Positions 13,101 to 25,449 of a stretch of DNA of 64,000 bases are shown one piece after another. Where the stretch lies: positions 18,334,501-18,398,500 of the forward strand of contig CATNEN010000039.1 in assembly GCA_950097015.1 (NCBI GenBank), written 5' to 3'. The notes below the pieces were generated by a model. It was not told the DNA's origin. It did no database searches and was given only the letters and a program-made list of their open reading frames with translations. Position numbers and translations under genes: made by a program. The stretch is from Macrostomum hystrix. Lineage: Eukaryota > Platyhelminthes > Macrostomidae. Position 1 is the first letter of the stretch, and every line of letters begins with the position of its first letter.

Positions 13101-16100
13101 ACGGTTCCTGATGCAGTTCTAGCTACGGTTCCTGATGCAGTTCTAGCTACGGTTCCTGATGCAGTTCTAGCTACGGTTCCTGATGCGATTCTAGCTACGG
13201 TTACTGATGCAGTTCTAGCTACGGTTCCTGATGCGATTCTAGCTACGGTTCCTGATGCAGTTCTAGCTACGGTTCCTGATGCGATTCTAGCTACGGTTCC
13301 TGATGCAGTTCTAGCTACGGTTCCTGATGCAGTTCTAGCTACGGTTCCTGATGCGATTCTAGCTACGGTTCCTGATACGATTCTAGCTACGGTTCCTGAT
13401 GCAGTTCTAGCTACGGTTTCTGATGCAGTTCTAGCTACGGTTCCTGATGCAGTTCTAGCTACGATTCCTGATGCAGTTCTAGCTACGATTCCTGATGCAG
13501 TTCTAGCTACGGTTCCTGATGCAGTTCTAGCTACGGTTCCTGATGCAGTTCTAGCTACGGTTCCTGATGCAGTTCTAGCTACGGTTCCTGATGCAGTTCT
13601 AGCTACGGTTCCTGATGCGATTCTAGCTACGGTTCCTGGTGCGATTCTAGCTACGGTTCCTGATGCGATTCTAGCTACGGTTCCTGATGCGATTCTAGCT
13701 ACGGTTCCTGATGCAGTTCTAGCTACGGTTCCTGATGCGATTCTAGCTACGGTTCCTGATGCAGTTCTAGCTACGGTTCCTGATGCAGTTCTAGCTACGG
13801 TTCCTGATGCGATTCTAGCTGCGGTTCCTGATGCGATTCTAGCTACGGTTCCTGATGCAGTTCTAGCTACGGTTCCTGATGCAGTTCTAGCTACGGTTCC
13901 TGATGCAGTTCTAGCTACGGTTCCTGATGCAGTTCTAGCTACGGTTCCTGATGCAGTTCTAGCTACGGTTCCTGATGCGATTCTAGCTGCGGTTCCTGAT
14001 GCGATTCTAGCTACGGTTCCTGATGCAGTTCTAGCTACGGTTCCTGATGCAGTTCTAGCTACGGTTCCTGATGCAGTTCTAGCTACGATTCCTGATGCAG
14101 TTCTAGCTACGGTTCCTGATGCAGTTCTAGCTACGGTTCCTGATGCAGTTCTAGCTACGGTTCCTGATGCAGTTCTAGCTACGGTTCCTGATGCAGTTCT
14201 AGCTACGGTTCCTGATGCAGTTCTAGCTACGGTTCCTGATGCGATTATAGCTACGGTTACTGATGCAGTTCTAGCTACGGTTCCTGATGCGATTCTAGCT
14301 ACGGTTCCTGATGCAGTTCTAGCTACGGTTCCTGATGCGATTCTAGCTACGGTTCCTGATGCAGTTCTAGCTACGGTTCCTGATGCAGTTCTAGCTACGG
14401 TTCCTGATGCGATTCTAGCTACGGTTCCTGATACGATTCTAGCTACGGTTCCTGATGCAGTTCTAGCTACGGTTTCTGATGCAGTTCTAGCTACGGTTCC
14501 TGATGCAGTTCTAGCTACGGTTCCTGATGCAGTTCTAGCTACGGTTCCTGATGCGATTCTAGCTGCGGTTCCTGATGCGATTCTAGCTACGGTTCCTGAT
14601 GCAGTTCTAGCTACGGTTCCTGATGCAGTTCTAGCTACGGTTCCTGATGCAGTTCTAGCTACGGTTCCTGATGCAGTTCTAGCTACGGTTCCTGATGCAG
14701 TTCTAGCTACGGTTCCTGATGCGATTCTAGCTGCGGTTCCTGATGCGATTCTAGCTACGATTCCTGATGCAGTTCTAGCTACGGTTCCTGATGCAGTTCT
14801 AGCTACGGTTCCTGATGCAGTTCTAGCTACGGTTCCTGATGCAGTTCTAGCTACGGTTCCTGATGCAGTTCTAGCTACGGTTCCTGATGCAGTTCTAGCT
14901 ACGGTTCCTGATGCGATTCTAGCTACGGTTACTGATGCAGTTCTAGCTACGGTTCCTGATGCGATTCTAGCTACGGTTCCTGATGCAGTTCTAGCTACGG
15001 TTCCTGATGCAGTTCTAGCTACGGTTCCTGATGCGATTCTAGCTGCGGTTCCTGATGCGATTCTAGCTACGGTTCCTGATGCAGTTCTAGCTACGGTTCC
15101 TGATGCAGTTCTAGCTACGGTTCCTGATGCAGTTCTAGCTACGATTCCTGATGCAGTTCTAGCTACGGTTCCTGATGCAGTTCTAGCTACGGTTCCTGAT
15201 GCAGTTCTAGCTACGGTTCCTGATGCAGTTCTAGCTACGGTTCCTGATGCAGTTCTAGCTACGGTTCCTGATGCAGTTCTAGCTACGGTTCCTGATGCGA
15301 TTATAGCTACGGTTACTGATGCAGTTCTAGCTACGGTTCCTGATGCGATTCTAGCTACGGTTCCTGATGCAGTTCTAGCTACGGTTCCTGATGCGATTCT
15401 AGCTACGGTTCCTGATGCAGTTCTAGCTACGGTTCCTGATGCAGTTCTAGCTACGGTTCCTGATGCGATTCTAGCTACGGTTCCTGATACGATTCTAGCT
15501 ACGGTTCCTGATGCAGTTCTAGCTACGGTTTCTGATGCAGTTCTAGCTACGGTTCCTGATGCAGTTCTAGCTACGATTCCTGATGCAGTTCTAGCTACGA
15601 TTCCTGATGCAGTTCTAGCTACGGTTCCTGATGCAGTTCTAGCTACGGTTCCTGATGCAGTTCTAGCTACGGTTCCTGATGCAGTTCTAGCTACGGTTCC
15701 TGATGCAGTTCTAGCTACGGTTCCTGATGCGATTCTAGCTACGGTTCCTGGTGCGATTCTAGCTACGGTTCCTGATGCGATTCTAGCTACGGTTCCTGAT
15801 GCGATTCTAGCTACGGTTCCTGATGCAGTTCTAGCTACGGTTCCTGATGCGATTCTAGCTACGGTTCCTGATGCAGTTCTAGCTACGGTTCCTGATGCAG
15901 TTCTAGCTACGGTTCCTGATGCGATTCTAGCTGCGGTTCCTGATGCGATTCTAGCTACGGTTCCTGATGCAGTTCTAGCTACGGTTCCTGATGCAGTTCT
16001 AGCTACGGTTCCTGATGCAGTTCTAGCTACGGTTCCTGATGCAGTTCTAGCTACGGTTCCTGATGCAGTTCTAGCTACGGTTCCTGATGCGATTCTAGCT

Positions 16101-17216
16101 GCGGTTCCTGATGCGATTCTAGCTACGATTCCTGATGCAGTTCTAGCTACGGTTCCTGATGCAGTTCTAGCTACGGTTCCTGATGCAGTTCTAGCTACGG
16201 TTCCTGATGCAGTTCTAGCTACGGTTCCTGATGCAGTTCTAGCTACGGTTCCTGATGCAGTTCTAGCTACGGTTCCTGATGCGATTCTAGCTACGGTTAC
16301 TGATGCAGTTCTAGCTACGGTTCCTGATGCGATTCTAGCTACGGTTCCTGATGCAGTTCTAGCTACGGTTCCTGATGCAGTTCTAGCTACGGTTCCTGAT
16401 GCGATTCTAGCTGCGGTTCCTGATGCGATTCTAGCTACGGTTCCTGATGCAGTTCTAGCTACGGTTCCTGATGCAGTTCTAGCTACGGTTCCTGATGCAG
16501 TTCTAGCTACGGTTCCTGATGCAGTTCTAGCTACGGTTCCTGATGCAGTTCTAGCTACGGTTCCTGATGCGATTCTAGCTGCGGTTCCTGATGCGATTCT
16601 AGCTACGGTTCCTGATGCAGTTCTAGCTACGGTTCCTGATGCAGTTCTAGCTACGGTTCCTGATGCAGTTCTAGCTACGGTTCCTGATGCAGTTCTAGCT
16701 ACGGTTCCTGATGCAGTTCTAGCTACGGTTCCTGATGCGATTCTAGCTGCGGTTCCTGATGCGATTCTAGCTACGGTTACTGATGCAGTTCTAGCTACGG
16801 TTCCTGATGCGATTCTAGCTACGGTTCCTGATGCAGTTCTAGCTACGGTTCCTGATGCGATTCTAGCTACGGTTCCTGATGCAGTTCTAGCTACGGTTCC
16901 TGATGCAGTTCTAGCTACGGTTCCTGATGCGATTCTAGCTACGGTTCCTGATGCGATTCTAGCTACGGTTCCTGATGCAGTTCTAGCTACGGTTTCTGAT
17001 GCAGTTCTAGCTACGGTTCCTGATGCAGTTCTAGCTACGATTCCTGATGCAGTTCTAGCTACGATTCCTGATGCAGTTCTAGCTACGGTTCCTGATGCAG
17101 TTCTAGCTACGGTTCCTGATGCAGTTCTAGCTACGGTTCCTGATGCAGTTCTAGCTACGGTTCCTGATGCAGTTCTAGCTCGTTTCCACGTGAGATTATT
17201 GAGCTAGCGCGTACGC
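7149..17216. repeat. 10-kb 24-bp minisatellite with higher-order repeats
   Basis: About 419 copies of a 24-bp unit (gattctagctac + ggttcctgatgc, with gcagtt/gcgatt, tctggt, actgat and gcggtt variants). Longer blocks recur. The rare variant cttctggtgc appears at 8473 and 9721 (1,248 bp = 52 units). The rare ttcctgatac appears at 12121, 13369, 14425 and 15481 (spacings 1,248, 1,056 and 1,056 bp = 52, 44 and 44 units). One plus frame stays open for 3,352 codons as an eight-residue repeat of the ATVPDAIL type. I do not call it a gene: the unit is a multiple of three, the minus strand also has an open frame, and no initiation context or conserved domain is visible. It ends at tcgtttccacgtgag near 17180. 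Confidence 0.95.
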
Positions 17217-17509
17217 TTCCAGTTGCGATTCTAGCTACGGTGTGCGCTCAATTTGGCAAAATCCCCCCTCGCTGGCTGCGGGTCCACTGACAAAATGATG
17301 TGCTAGTGCCCCAAAAACTGTTTCCTAATGCTAGTTATTTCTAGTTTTAAGCTGCAACCTTTTTTTCGAAGACATCTGCAATATTTTACAGAAATAAGAA
17401 AATAATTTGAAAAAAAAACAATTTTGTATGGAGGCAATTTTTAGAGAAAACAAAGTCACTTCGAAATATATTTAAGGAAAAAAATTAAGTTTGGCAATGT
17501 CGTTAAAAA
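17217..17509. other. Spacer between the 24-bp array and the ALKBH2 3' end
   Basis: Holds one stray 24-bp unit half (17222-17240) and a SINE-like block at 17268-17315 shared with 4062-4112. AT-rich sequence follows, which probably includes the ALKBH2 3' untranslated region. No coding potential was seen. Confidence 0.5.
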
Positions 17510-18872
17510 TTAGCCTTCTTTAGAAGCAATCTTTATACGAAATATAGTCTTTCTAAATCTTTTAAATCGGATCTTTCTAAACGTGATGTTGATCCTAGGC
17601 AGACCGACTCGTCGCCTCTTTGGCAGCGAGTGCAGCCAATGCTGATTGGTTGGCGGATGCATAGCAAGCAGGCTGCCGCCAGCCAATGACAGCTCGACTC
17701 GCTGACCGGTCATTGGCTGACGAAAATAGAAATCGCGAGTAGCGCCTAGAGACAAGCTGACGATCGGAGCTGATTGGTCCAGATCTGACTCACTGTCGCG
17801 ATGCTCGCCGATGTAATTGTCGCCATTGGCGTAGCGATTCACAAGAGCGAAATTAAAGCGAACTCCGCCAAAGCTGCTGTCAGCGGACAGTTGATCCCGA
17901 ATAGCCGACAGACAGGGCAGCCAAGGCATCGCCGGAACTTTAGTGCCTGCAGGCGCGAAAAGGGATTGGAGATCTGAGGGAATTCGGGATCTGAGGGAAT
18001 TTGGGATCAGAAGGAATTCAGTATCTCAGGAAATTTGGGATTAGAGGGCATTTGGGATCAGAGGGAATTTGGGATCTGAGAGGATTTGGGATGAGAGGGA
18101 ATTAGGGATCTCAGGGAATTTCAGGATCTGAGGGAATTTGGGATCAGAGTGAATTTTAGGATCTGAGGGAATTTGGGATCAGAGGGAATTTAGTATCTCA
18201 GGAATTCTCTTAGTATCGGGATCTGAAGGGAAATTGGGATAAAGGGGAATTTGGGATCTGAGAGAAATTAGGATCTGAGGGAATTTGGGATAAGAGGGAA
18301 TTAAGGATCTGAGGTAAATGTAGGTCTGGGAGAATTCGGGATCAGACAGGATTTAAGATCTAACGAAACATTAGATTATAATACGAGTTATTAGAATAAG
18401 GGGATATTTTAGGTACCTGGCATACCTAGAATCCAAGGAGAAATGCCAACAAATCATTCAGGAACCCAAGCGAACCTGAATAGTTGTATGACAGTCCGGT
18501 GTCACCGTAGGCGCACAACTGCCTTGGCGTAGGGTGCCACTTGCCATAGACTCGCACCCGGGCAATGTCCGGTCCATAGTAGACAACCTGGCGTTCAAGC
18601 AAACGAAATACTCTGCCAGCCAGTTTGCAGGGCAGATAGGTCGGATAGTAAGTTAAAACTAATTGGCAGCGCTCGATTCTACGACTGGTGCCATGCTGAA
18701 TTGATTCTTTTGTCAGTTCGCTAATCAGTTGAGCTTCTTCTGGCTCTTTTGACTCTGTCTCTAAATGACTAGAGTTGCTAGGCAACTGAGGCGAATTATC
18801 CGCGCTGTTATTCTTCTTTACGTCTACATTTTCCGGACCGACAATTAAAAGAGGCTGATCGACAGCGGATGA
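17510..18872 (-). CDS. ALKBH2: ALKBH2-like DNA alkylation repair dioxygenase (two exons; 5' end not found)
   Basis: Exons 18872-18476 and 17946-17510 join in phase 1 (donor TTCAG|GTTCGC, acceptor CTGCAG|GCACT), giving 277 visible residues; human ALKBH2 is about 261. Seen: VYGKWHPTPRQLCAYGDTGL (substrate-binding region), FALVNRYANGDNYIGEHRDSE with the iron-binding HxD, HWLHSLPKR with the distal iron-binding His, and RINITFRKI with the 2-oxoglutarate-binding Arg. Known role: Fe(II)/2-oxoglutarate-dependent reversal of N1-methyladenine and N3-methylcytosine in double-stranded DNA, in the nucleus. The first 80 or so residues are acidic and low-complexity and contain no Met, and a good acceptor (GATTTCAG) precedes TCATCC, so a short upstream exon supplies the start; I could not place it. 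The intron carries a 17-bp minisatellite. A copy of the exon 3 start was inserted near 6374. Confidence 0.9.
17965..18370. repeat. 17-bp minisatellite in ALKBH2 intron
   Basis: Degenerate copies of a 17-bp unit (core gatctgagggaatttgg) fill most of the intron 17947-18475. This is the probable source locus of the copy at 6480-6890. Confidence 0.9.
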
Positions 18873-18939
18873 CTGAAATCGAAACAATGAGATTCAAATA
18901 ATTGCTTGCCGTTCATAAGAATTATTATTATTTTGCTTT

Positions 18940-20660
18940 GATTCTAGCTGCGGTTCCTGATGCGATTCTAGCTGCGTTTCCTGATGCGATTCTAGCTTCG
19001 GTTCCTGATGCGATTCTAGCTACGGTTCCTGATGCGATTCTAGCTGCGGTTCCTGATGCAGTTCTAGATACGGTTCCTGATGCAATTCTAGCTGCGGTTC
19101 CTGATGCGATTCTAGCTGATGGTTCCTGCTCCGATTCTAACTGGCGGTTATTGCTGCGATTCTAACTGGCGGTTCCTGCTCCGATTCTAACTGGCGGTTC
19201 CTGCTGCGATTCTAGCTACGGTTCCTGATGCGATTCTAGCTGATGGTTCCTGCTCCGATTCTAACTGGCGGTTATTGCTGCGATTCTAGCTACGGTTCCT
19301 GATGCGATTCTAGCTACGGTTCCTGATGCGATTCTAGCTGATGGTTCCTGCTCCGATTCTAACTGGCGGTTATTGATGCGATTCTAACTGGCGGGTCCTG
19401 CTCCGATTCTAACTGGCGGTTCCTGCTGCGATTCTAGCTACGGTTCCTGATGCGATTCTAGCTGATGGTTCCTGCTCCGATTCCAACTGGCGGTTCCTGC
19501 TGCGATTCTACCTGGCGGTTGCTGCTCCGGTTCTAACTGGCGGTTCCTGCTGCGATTCTAGCTACGGTTCCTGATGCGATTGTAGCTACGGTTCCTGATG
19601 CGATTCTAGCTCCGGTTCCTGATGCGATTGTAGCTGTGACTCTTCGTACATTCTAGCTACGGTTCCTGATGCGATTCTAGCTGATGGTTCCTGCTCCGAT
19701 TCTAACTGGCGGTTATTGCTGTGATTCTAACTGGCAGTTCCTGCTGCGATTCTAGCTGGTGGTTTCTGCTGCGATTCTAACTGGCTTTTCCTGCTGCGAT
19801 TCTAACTGGTGGTTTCTGCTGCGATTCTAACTGGCGGTTCCTGCTCCGATTCTAACTGGCGGTTCCTGCTCCGATTCTAACTGGCGGTTCCTGCTGCGAT
19901 TCTAGCTACGGTTCCTGATGCGATTGTAGCTACGGTTCCTGATGCAATTCTAGCTACGGTTCCTGATGCAGTTCTAGCTACAGTTCCTGATGCGATTCTA
20001 ACTACGATTCCTGATGCAATTCTAACTACGGTTCCTGAGACGATTCTAGCTACGGTTCCTGATGCGATTCTAGCTACGGTTCCTGAGACGATTCTAGCTA
20101 CGGTTCCTGATGCGATTGTAGCAGTGACTCCTCGTACATTCTAGCTACGGTTCCTGATGCGATTCTAGCTACGGTTCCTGATGCGATTCTAGCTACGGTT
20201 CCTGATGCGATTCTAGCTACGGTTCCTGATGCGATTCTAGCTACGGTTCCTGATGCGATTCTAGCTACGGTTCCTGATGCGATTCTAGCTACGGTTCCTG
20301 ATGCGATTCTAGCTACGGTTACTGCTGCGATTCTAGCTACGGTTCCTGATGCGATTCTAGCTACGGTTACTGCTGCGATTCTAGCTACAGTTCCTGATGC
20401 GATTCTAACTACGATTCCTGATGCAATTCTACTACGGTTCCTGAGCCGATTCTAGCTACGGTTCCTGATGCGATTCTAGCTACGGTTCCTGATGCGATTC
20501 TAGCTACGGTTCCTGAGACGATTCTAGCTACGGCTCCTGATGCAATTCTAGCTACGGTTCCTGAGACGATTCTAGCTACGGTTCCTGATGCGATTCTAGC
20601 TACGGTTCCTGATGCGATTGTAGCTGTGACTCCTCGTACGATTCTAGCTACGTCTGAATT
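18940..20660. repeat. 24-bp family minisatellite, degenerate, 5' of ALKBH2
   Basis: Same 24-bp family as at 7149-17216 but more diverged: units with ctgcggttcctgatgc, gatggttcctgctccg and aactggcggttcctgctg subtypes. Interruptions at about 19630, 20120 and 20625 (gtgactc-tcgtac) recur at irregular spacing, which marks block duplication. It lies upstream of the first recognised ALKBH2 exon, either in an intron or in flanking DNA. Confidence 0.9.
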
Positions 20661-21380
20661 TTCGATACGATGACTCTTGCTACGATTCTTAAGCTGCTGC
20701 TTACTACCAATTGAGAAAAATCTGAATGATTGAACGAAATGCATCTAAGTGGATTATCCTTCTAAAAGTTTTTATTGCAATATGGTTAAAATGAGCTCTA
20801 AAATCAAAAGCTATAAGTCACATTTCTTTGTCATATTAAAATATAAAGCAGCGCAGAAAAAGAACAAGAAAAAAATTTTATTTAGTATTTTGTTATAAAA
20901 TTAATTTAATTAAACTAGTTCAATTGAGAATACTAGAGATAGGCATCCAAAACCACACAAGATAGAGAAAATCATGATTGACAAGTTATAAATCACTCGT
21001 CAACTGATCGAGTAAAAGTGCATTGAAATTTGCACTATTTTACTGCTATGTAATCCAAACGGGTATTGTAAAAGCATGCAAGGATTGAACAATTGAATAA
21101 GAAGTTAATTGTATGCTTAAACTGTATTTAGCTACAGCAGCAACAGAACTTTATTACAACGTCAAAGTGTAAAAGCAATTAGCAATAAGAGCAAATATAT
21201 ATATTCCTAGACCCAAATCATTTAATAACCATCCATGAATTTTTTTGACATTCACACCTGAATCCTCAAGGCTCAAATCCTAAAGTTAAACTTTTATTTT
21301 TAAACTGAATCTTTATATCTAAAACCTGAATCTTTGACCCCATCCTGAGTTGAATCTAACATCTGAAAAATTCTTATCTA
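20661..21380. other. AT-rich non-coding stretch
   Basis: No open frame with family resemblance and no tandem repeat. One ATG-initiated minus-strand stretch at 20744-20706 precedes a GT and could be an ALKBH2 first exon, but its phase does not fit the downstream exon, so it is not annotated. Confidence 0.5.
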
Positions 21381-22160
21381 CAAACTGAGTAATCTAATCT
21401 CACACCTGAGTAATCTAATCTCACAACTGAGTAATCTAATCTTACACCTGAGTAATCTAATCTCACACCTGAGTAATCTAATGTCACACCTGAGTAATCT
21501 AATCTCACAACTGAGTAATCTAATCTTACACCTGAGTAATCTAATCTCACACCTGAGTAATCTAATGTCACACCTGAGTAATATAATCTGAAAACCTGAC
21601 TATTCCATCTCACACCTTAATCTTCGTATCTCACACCTTAATATTCGTATCTCACACCTTATTCTTCGTATCTCACACCTTAATCTTCGTATCTCACATC
21701 ATAATCTTCGTATCTCACATCATAATCTTCGTATCTCACATCATAATCTTCGTATCTCACACCTTAATCTTCGTATCTCACACCTTAATATTCGTATCTC
21801 ACACCTTAATATTCGTATCTCACACCTAAATCTTCGTATCTCACACCTTAATATTCGTATCTCACACCTTAATCTTCGTATCTCACACCTTAATATTCGT
21901 ATCTCACACCTTAATCTTCGTATCTCACACCTTAATCTTCGTATCTCACACCTTAATCTTCGTATCTCACACCTTAATCTTCGTATCTCACACCTAAATC
22001 TTCGTATCTCACACACCTTAATATTCGTATCTCACACCTAAATCTTCGTATCTCACACCTTAATCTTCGCATCTCACACCGAATCTTCGCATCTCAAACC
22101 GAATCTTCGCATCTCACAACCGAATCTTCGCATCTCACACCGAATCCTGAAATCTCATAT
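21380..22160. repeat. Two adjacent 21-bp minisatellites downstream of METTL9
   Basis: 21380-21600 has about 10 copies of a 21-bp unit with core ctgagtaatctaatctcac. 21600-22160 switches to about 26 copies of a different 21-bp unit with core cttcgtatctcacacctta, degenerating to cgcatctcacaccgaat. The two units share period and the tctcacac motif, so one may derive from the other. The array ends about 45 bp from the METTL9 stop. Confidence 0.9.
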
Positions 22161-22204
22161 CTGAATCTCACGAATTCGCACCTGCTGAAGCAGGGCGCCA
22201 GTAT

Positions 22205-25200
22205 TCAGTAATCAACCGGCTTCAATAGCAGCACAGCGTCAGTCAGATGATAAAAGCTCTGATAAAGGTCGCCCTCGCACAGGTAAGGCGCCTTAGTCCA
22301 ACGTTCGACCAGCCAGCCATGCGGCTTGAGCACATCATTGGCTAGGCTGGCCACCTGCTCCTCGAAGGTGCCGCCGCGAACAGGCAATTTCTGACCCGGC
22401 TGGTTGCCGGGTGTGAACTCGCAGAACTGTCGCACTGGCACCACAATGGCCAGCAATAGGCGGCCTGTGCCTGGCTTCAAGCGACTCTTGGCCTTAGCCA
22501 GCAGATCCAGTGGCGCTTCGCAACGGTCTAATAGATTGAAGCAGCCAATCAGATCGTAGCGTAGCCTGTCAGATTCCGCAGCGCCGGCTGAGCCGATCTC
22601 GGCGTCGGAGTTGGAAGAAGCGTTAGCGGTAGGCAGCCAGGTGTTTGGATCCACCAAGGTGTAGCCGCGCTCAGCTAGGCGCCAGGTCATCACCTGCGGC
22701 GTAATTAAGATAATTGTCGTACTGACCGCGCGAACCGATAATTACACCTTTGTTCTATTTGCCTTGCTATTGATTTCATTTCTCAGCCTATTGATCTTTC
22801 CGCCAAGCTGTCTCTTATGCCTTTGATCTTTCCGCCCAGCTGTATCTTTAACCTTTGATCTTTCCGCCCAGCTATATCTTTAGCCTTTGATCTTTCCGCC
22901 CAGCTATATCTTTAACCTTTGATCTTTCCGCCCAGCTATATCTTTAACCTTTGATCTTTCCGCCCAGCTATATCTTTAACCTTTGATCTTTCCGCCCAGC
23001 TATATCTTTAACCTTTGATCTTTCCGCCTAGCTATATATTTAACCTTTGATCTTTCCGCCCAGCTATATCTTTAGCCTTTGATCTTTCCGCCCAGCTATA
23101 TCTTTAACCTTTGATCTTTCCGCCAAGCTGTCTCTTATGCCTTTGATCTTTCCGCCCAGCTGTATCTTTAACCTTTGATCTTTCCGCCCAGCTATATCTT
23201 TAGCCTTTGATCTTTCCGCCCAGCTATATCTTTAACCTTTGATCTTTCCGCCCAGCTATATCTTTAACCTTTGATCTTTCCGCCTAGCTATATCTTTAAC
23301 CATTGATCTTTCTGCCCAGCTATATCTTTAGCTATCTTTTATCATTTTTATAATTTGGCTTAACGTTACCTTTAAGAAACATTTCAAACCCTTATTTCAA
23401 TCCTTCAATCACCCATCTACAGACTTATCTCACCGTAGCCATCTCTGTAGCGTAGACTCGCCTAAAATAACCGGCATAGCGACTAGTCACATTGCCATCT
23501 CCGGCGCCTAAATCTAACAGCGAGTCCATAAACTGCGGATGAGGCTGCTCAGAGGGCGCCGATTCAACAACTTCGCCAGTCACCAGACGACGAAACTGAG
23601 CGCCAGATAGCACAAACATTGATCCACGACGCAGAAAGCCATTGGCGCTGGTTACAGACATGAATAGGCAGAGCAGCGGCTTGGCCAAGCGATGATAAAT
23701 TTGAGTTAAAAATCGCTCAGACTTATCATAGCTGTCAGTTAGAAAGGCTTCCGTTTCCGCGTCCTAAAGTTCAATTTTTTAAGATTATTCTTAAAAGATA
23801 ACGAGGATTTCATGACAACAACTTAAGCTATAGTTACTCCCGCCGTTTAACCAGAAGGTGCTCAAAGAATGAGACTGTGCTCACCTGCTCAAGCTGTACA
23901 AAACTGACAGCTAGATCCGGTGGCAGCAGCTCAGGCTGCTCAAGCTGATACCATTCTAGATGGCGACTATTAGACGGCAGGTGGGCGCTATCGAACTGCA
24001 CCTTGTGATAGGCGGCGCGAGCCCACGTGCTACGAAATTTGTGACCTAAGAATAAAAATTTAGGAACATTAAAAAAATGAACAATTCTACACTTATGAAT
24101 GAAAAATTCCATATCTTGAGAATGGAAAATTCCTAACTAAAATAATGGAAAATTCCTAACTAAAATAATGGAAAATTCCTAACTAAAATAATAGAAAATT
24201 CCTAGCTAAAATAATGGAAAATTCCTAGCTAAAATAATGGAAGGTTTCAAACTTAAATATTGGAAAATTTCAAACTTAAAGAATGGAAAGTTCCTAACAT
24301 AAGGAATGGAAAGTTCCTAACATAAGGAATGGAAAGTTCCTAACCTAAGGAATGGAAAGTTCCTAACCTAAGGAATGGAAAGTTCCTAACATAAGGAATG
24401 GAAAGTTCCTAACATAAGGAATGGAAAGTTCCTAACATAAGGAATGGAAAGTTCCTAACATAAGGAATGGAAAGTTCCTAACAAAAGGAATGGAAAGTTC
24501 CTAACCTAAGGAATGGAAAGTTCCTAACCTAAGGAATGGAAAGTTCCTAACCTAAGGAATCGAAAGTTCCTAACATAAGGAATGGAAAGTTCCTAACATA
24601 AGGAATGGAAAGTTCCTAACATAAGGAATGGAAAGTTCCTAACATAAGGAATGGAAAGTTCCTAACATAAGGAATGGAAAGTTCCTAACCTAAGGAATGG
24701 AAAGTTCCTAACATAAGGAATGGAAAATTCTTAACCTAAGGAGTGGAAAGTTCCTAACCAAAGGAGTGGAAAGTTCCTAACCTAAGGAATGGAAAGTTCC
24801 TAACATAAGGAATGGAAAGTTCCTAACATAAGGAATGGAAAGTTCCTAACATAAGGAATGGAAAGTTCCTAACATAAGGAATGGAAAGTTCCTAACCTAA
24901 GGAATGGAAAATTCCTAACATAAGGAATGGAAATCTTCAAATTGAAAGTTTCAAACTTAGAGAATGGAAAATTACAAACTCAAAGAATTGAAAATTCCTA
25001 ACTTAAGGAATGTAACATTTTGAACATCATAATTGAATAATTTGAAATTCTAAAAAAGAAATAAATAATTAAAATAAAATCACCTTCAAGCATGTTGGCG
25101 CCTGGCTGTACTTTAACCTCAAACGGCACCCAGTTGACAAGCAGAACGGCCAAACAGATTGACACAAAAGCAGCCAAAAGTCCTGAAAACTTGTCTGGCG

Positions 25201-25345
25201 ACGTTTTCGTTTGCTGTTGACTGGCCACTTTGGCTGCCGACGGAGTTGACGTTGCAACAATAACTGGGCCTTCGGGCTCGGCCTTCAGTTCGCACCGGGA
25301 ACTGGCAGTTGGGGTAGGCGGCGGCTGCTGATGCTGCCGCCTTAG
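22205..25345 (-). CDS. METTL9: METTL9-like protein histidine methyltransferase (four exons; 5' end not found)
   Basis: Exons 25345-25084, 24045-23885, 23763-23434 and 22693-22205 join in phases 1, 0 and 0, giving 413 visible residues; human METTL9 is about 318. Seen: NGFLRRGSMFVLS and FRRLV, the SAM-binding loop DLLDLGAGDGNVT-like (LLDLGAGDGNVT), YATEM, then YDLIGCFNLLDRCEAPLDLL, EEQVASLANDVLK and the C-terminal LPYLCEGD-like block (APYLCEGDLYQSFYHL). Known role: N1-methylation of histidine in HxH motifs of target proteins. The first visible exon has a hydrophobic segment LLAAFVSICLAVLLVNWV (genomic 25200-25140), consistent with a signal anchor. It begins right after the acceptor TTGTTTTCAG with no in-frame ATG, so an upstream exon exists beyond the 18-bp array and was not found. 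Introns hold 32-bp and 23-bp minisatellites. Confidence 0.92.
22765..23335. repeat. 32-bp minisatellite in METTL9 intron
   Basis: About 18 copies of a 32-bp unit with core tttgatctttccgcccagct. The variant cgccaagctgtctcttatgc occurs at about 22800 and 23122, separated by about ten units, showing an internal block duplication. Confidence 0.92.
24110..24990. repeat. 23-bp minisatellite in METTL9 intron
   Basis: About 38 copies of a 23-bp unit, core ggaatggaaagttcctaac. The left flank (24110-24240) has an older variant ggaaaattcctaactaaaat. The centre ggaa-ttcc is a short palindrome, so the array is a run of inverted half-sites. Confidence 0.92.
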
Positions 25346-25449
25346 CTGAAAACAATATTTATACCATTTCAATTTGGTTTCGTATGCTGCTTGTCTTTGG
25401 GATATATTGAGGATGGATGGCTTAACGCGATAGTTCAGAGATTCGCGAA

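Noticed and set aside
7149-17207. A 3,352-codon open reading frame
   Set aside because: It is wholly composed of the 24-bp minisatellite; the frame is open because the period is a multiple of three and the unit lacks stops in that phase. The start is at the array edge and there is no domain or splice context.
20706-20744. Possible ALKBH2 first exon
   Set aside because: The available donor gives phase 1, but the downstream exon needs phase 0; not supported.
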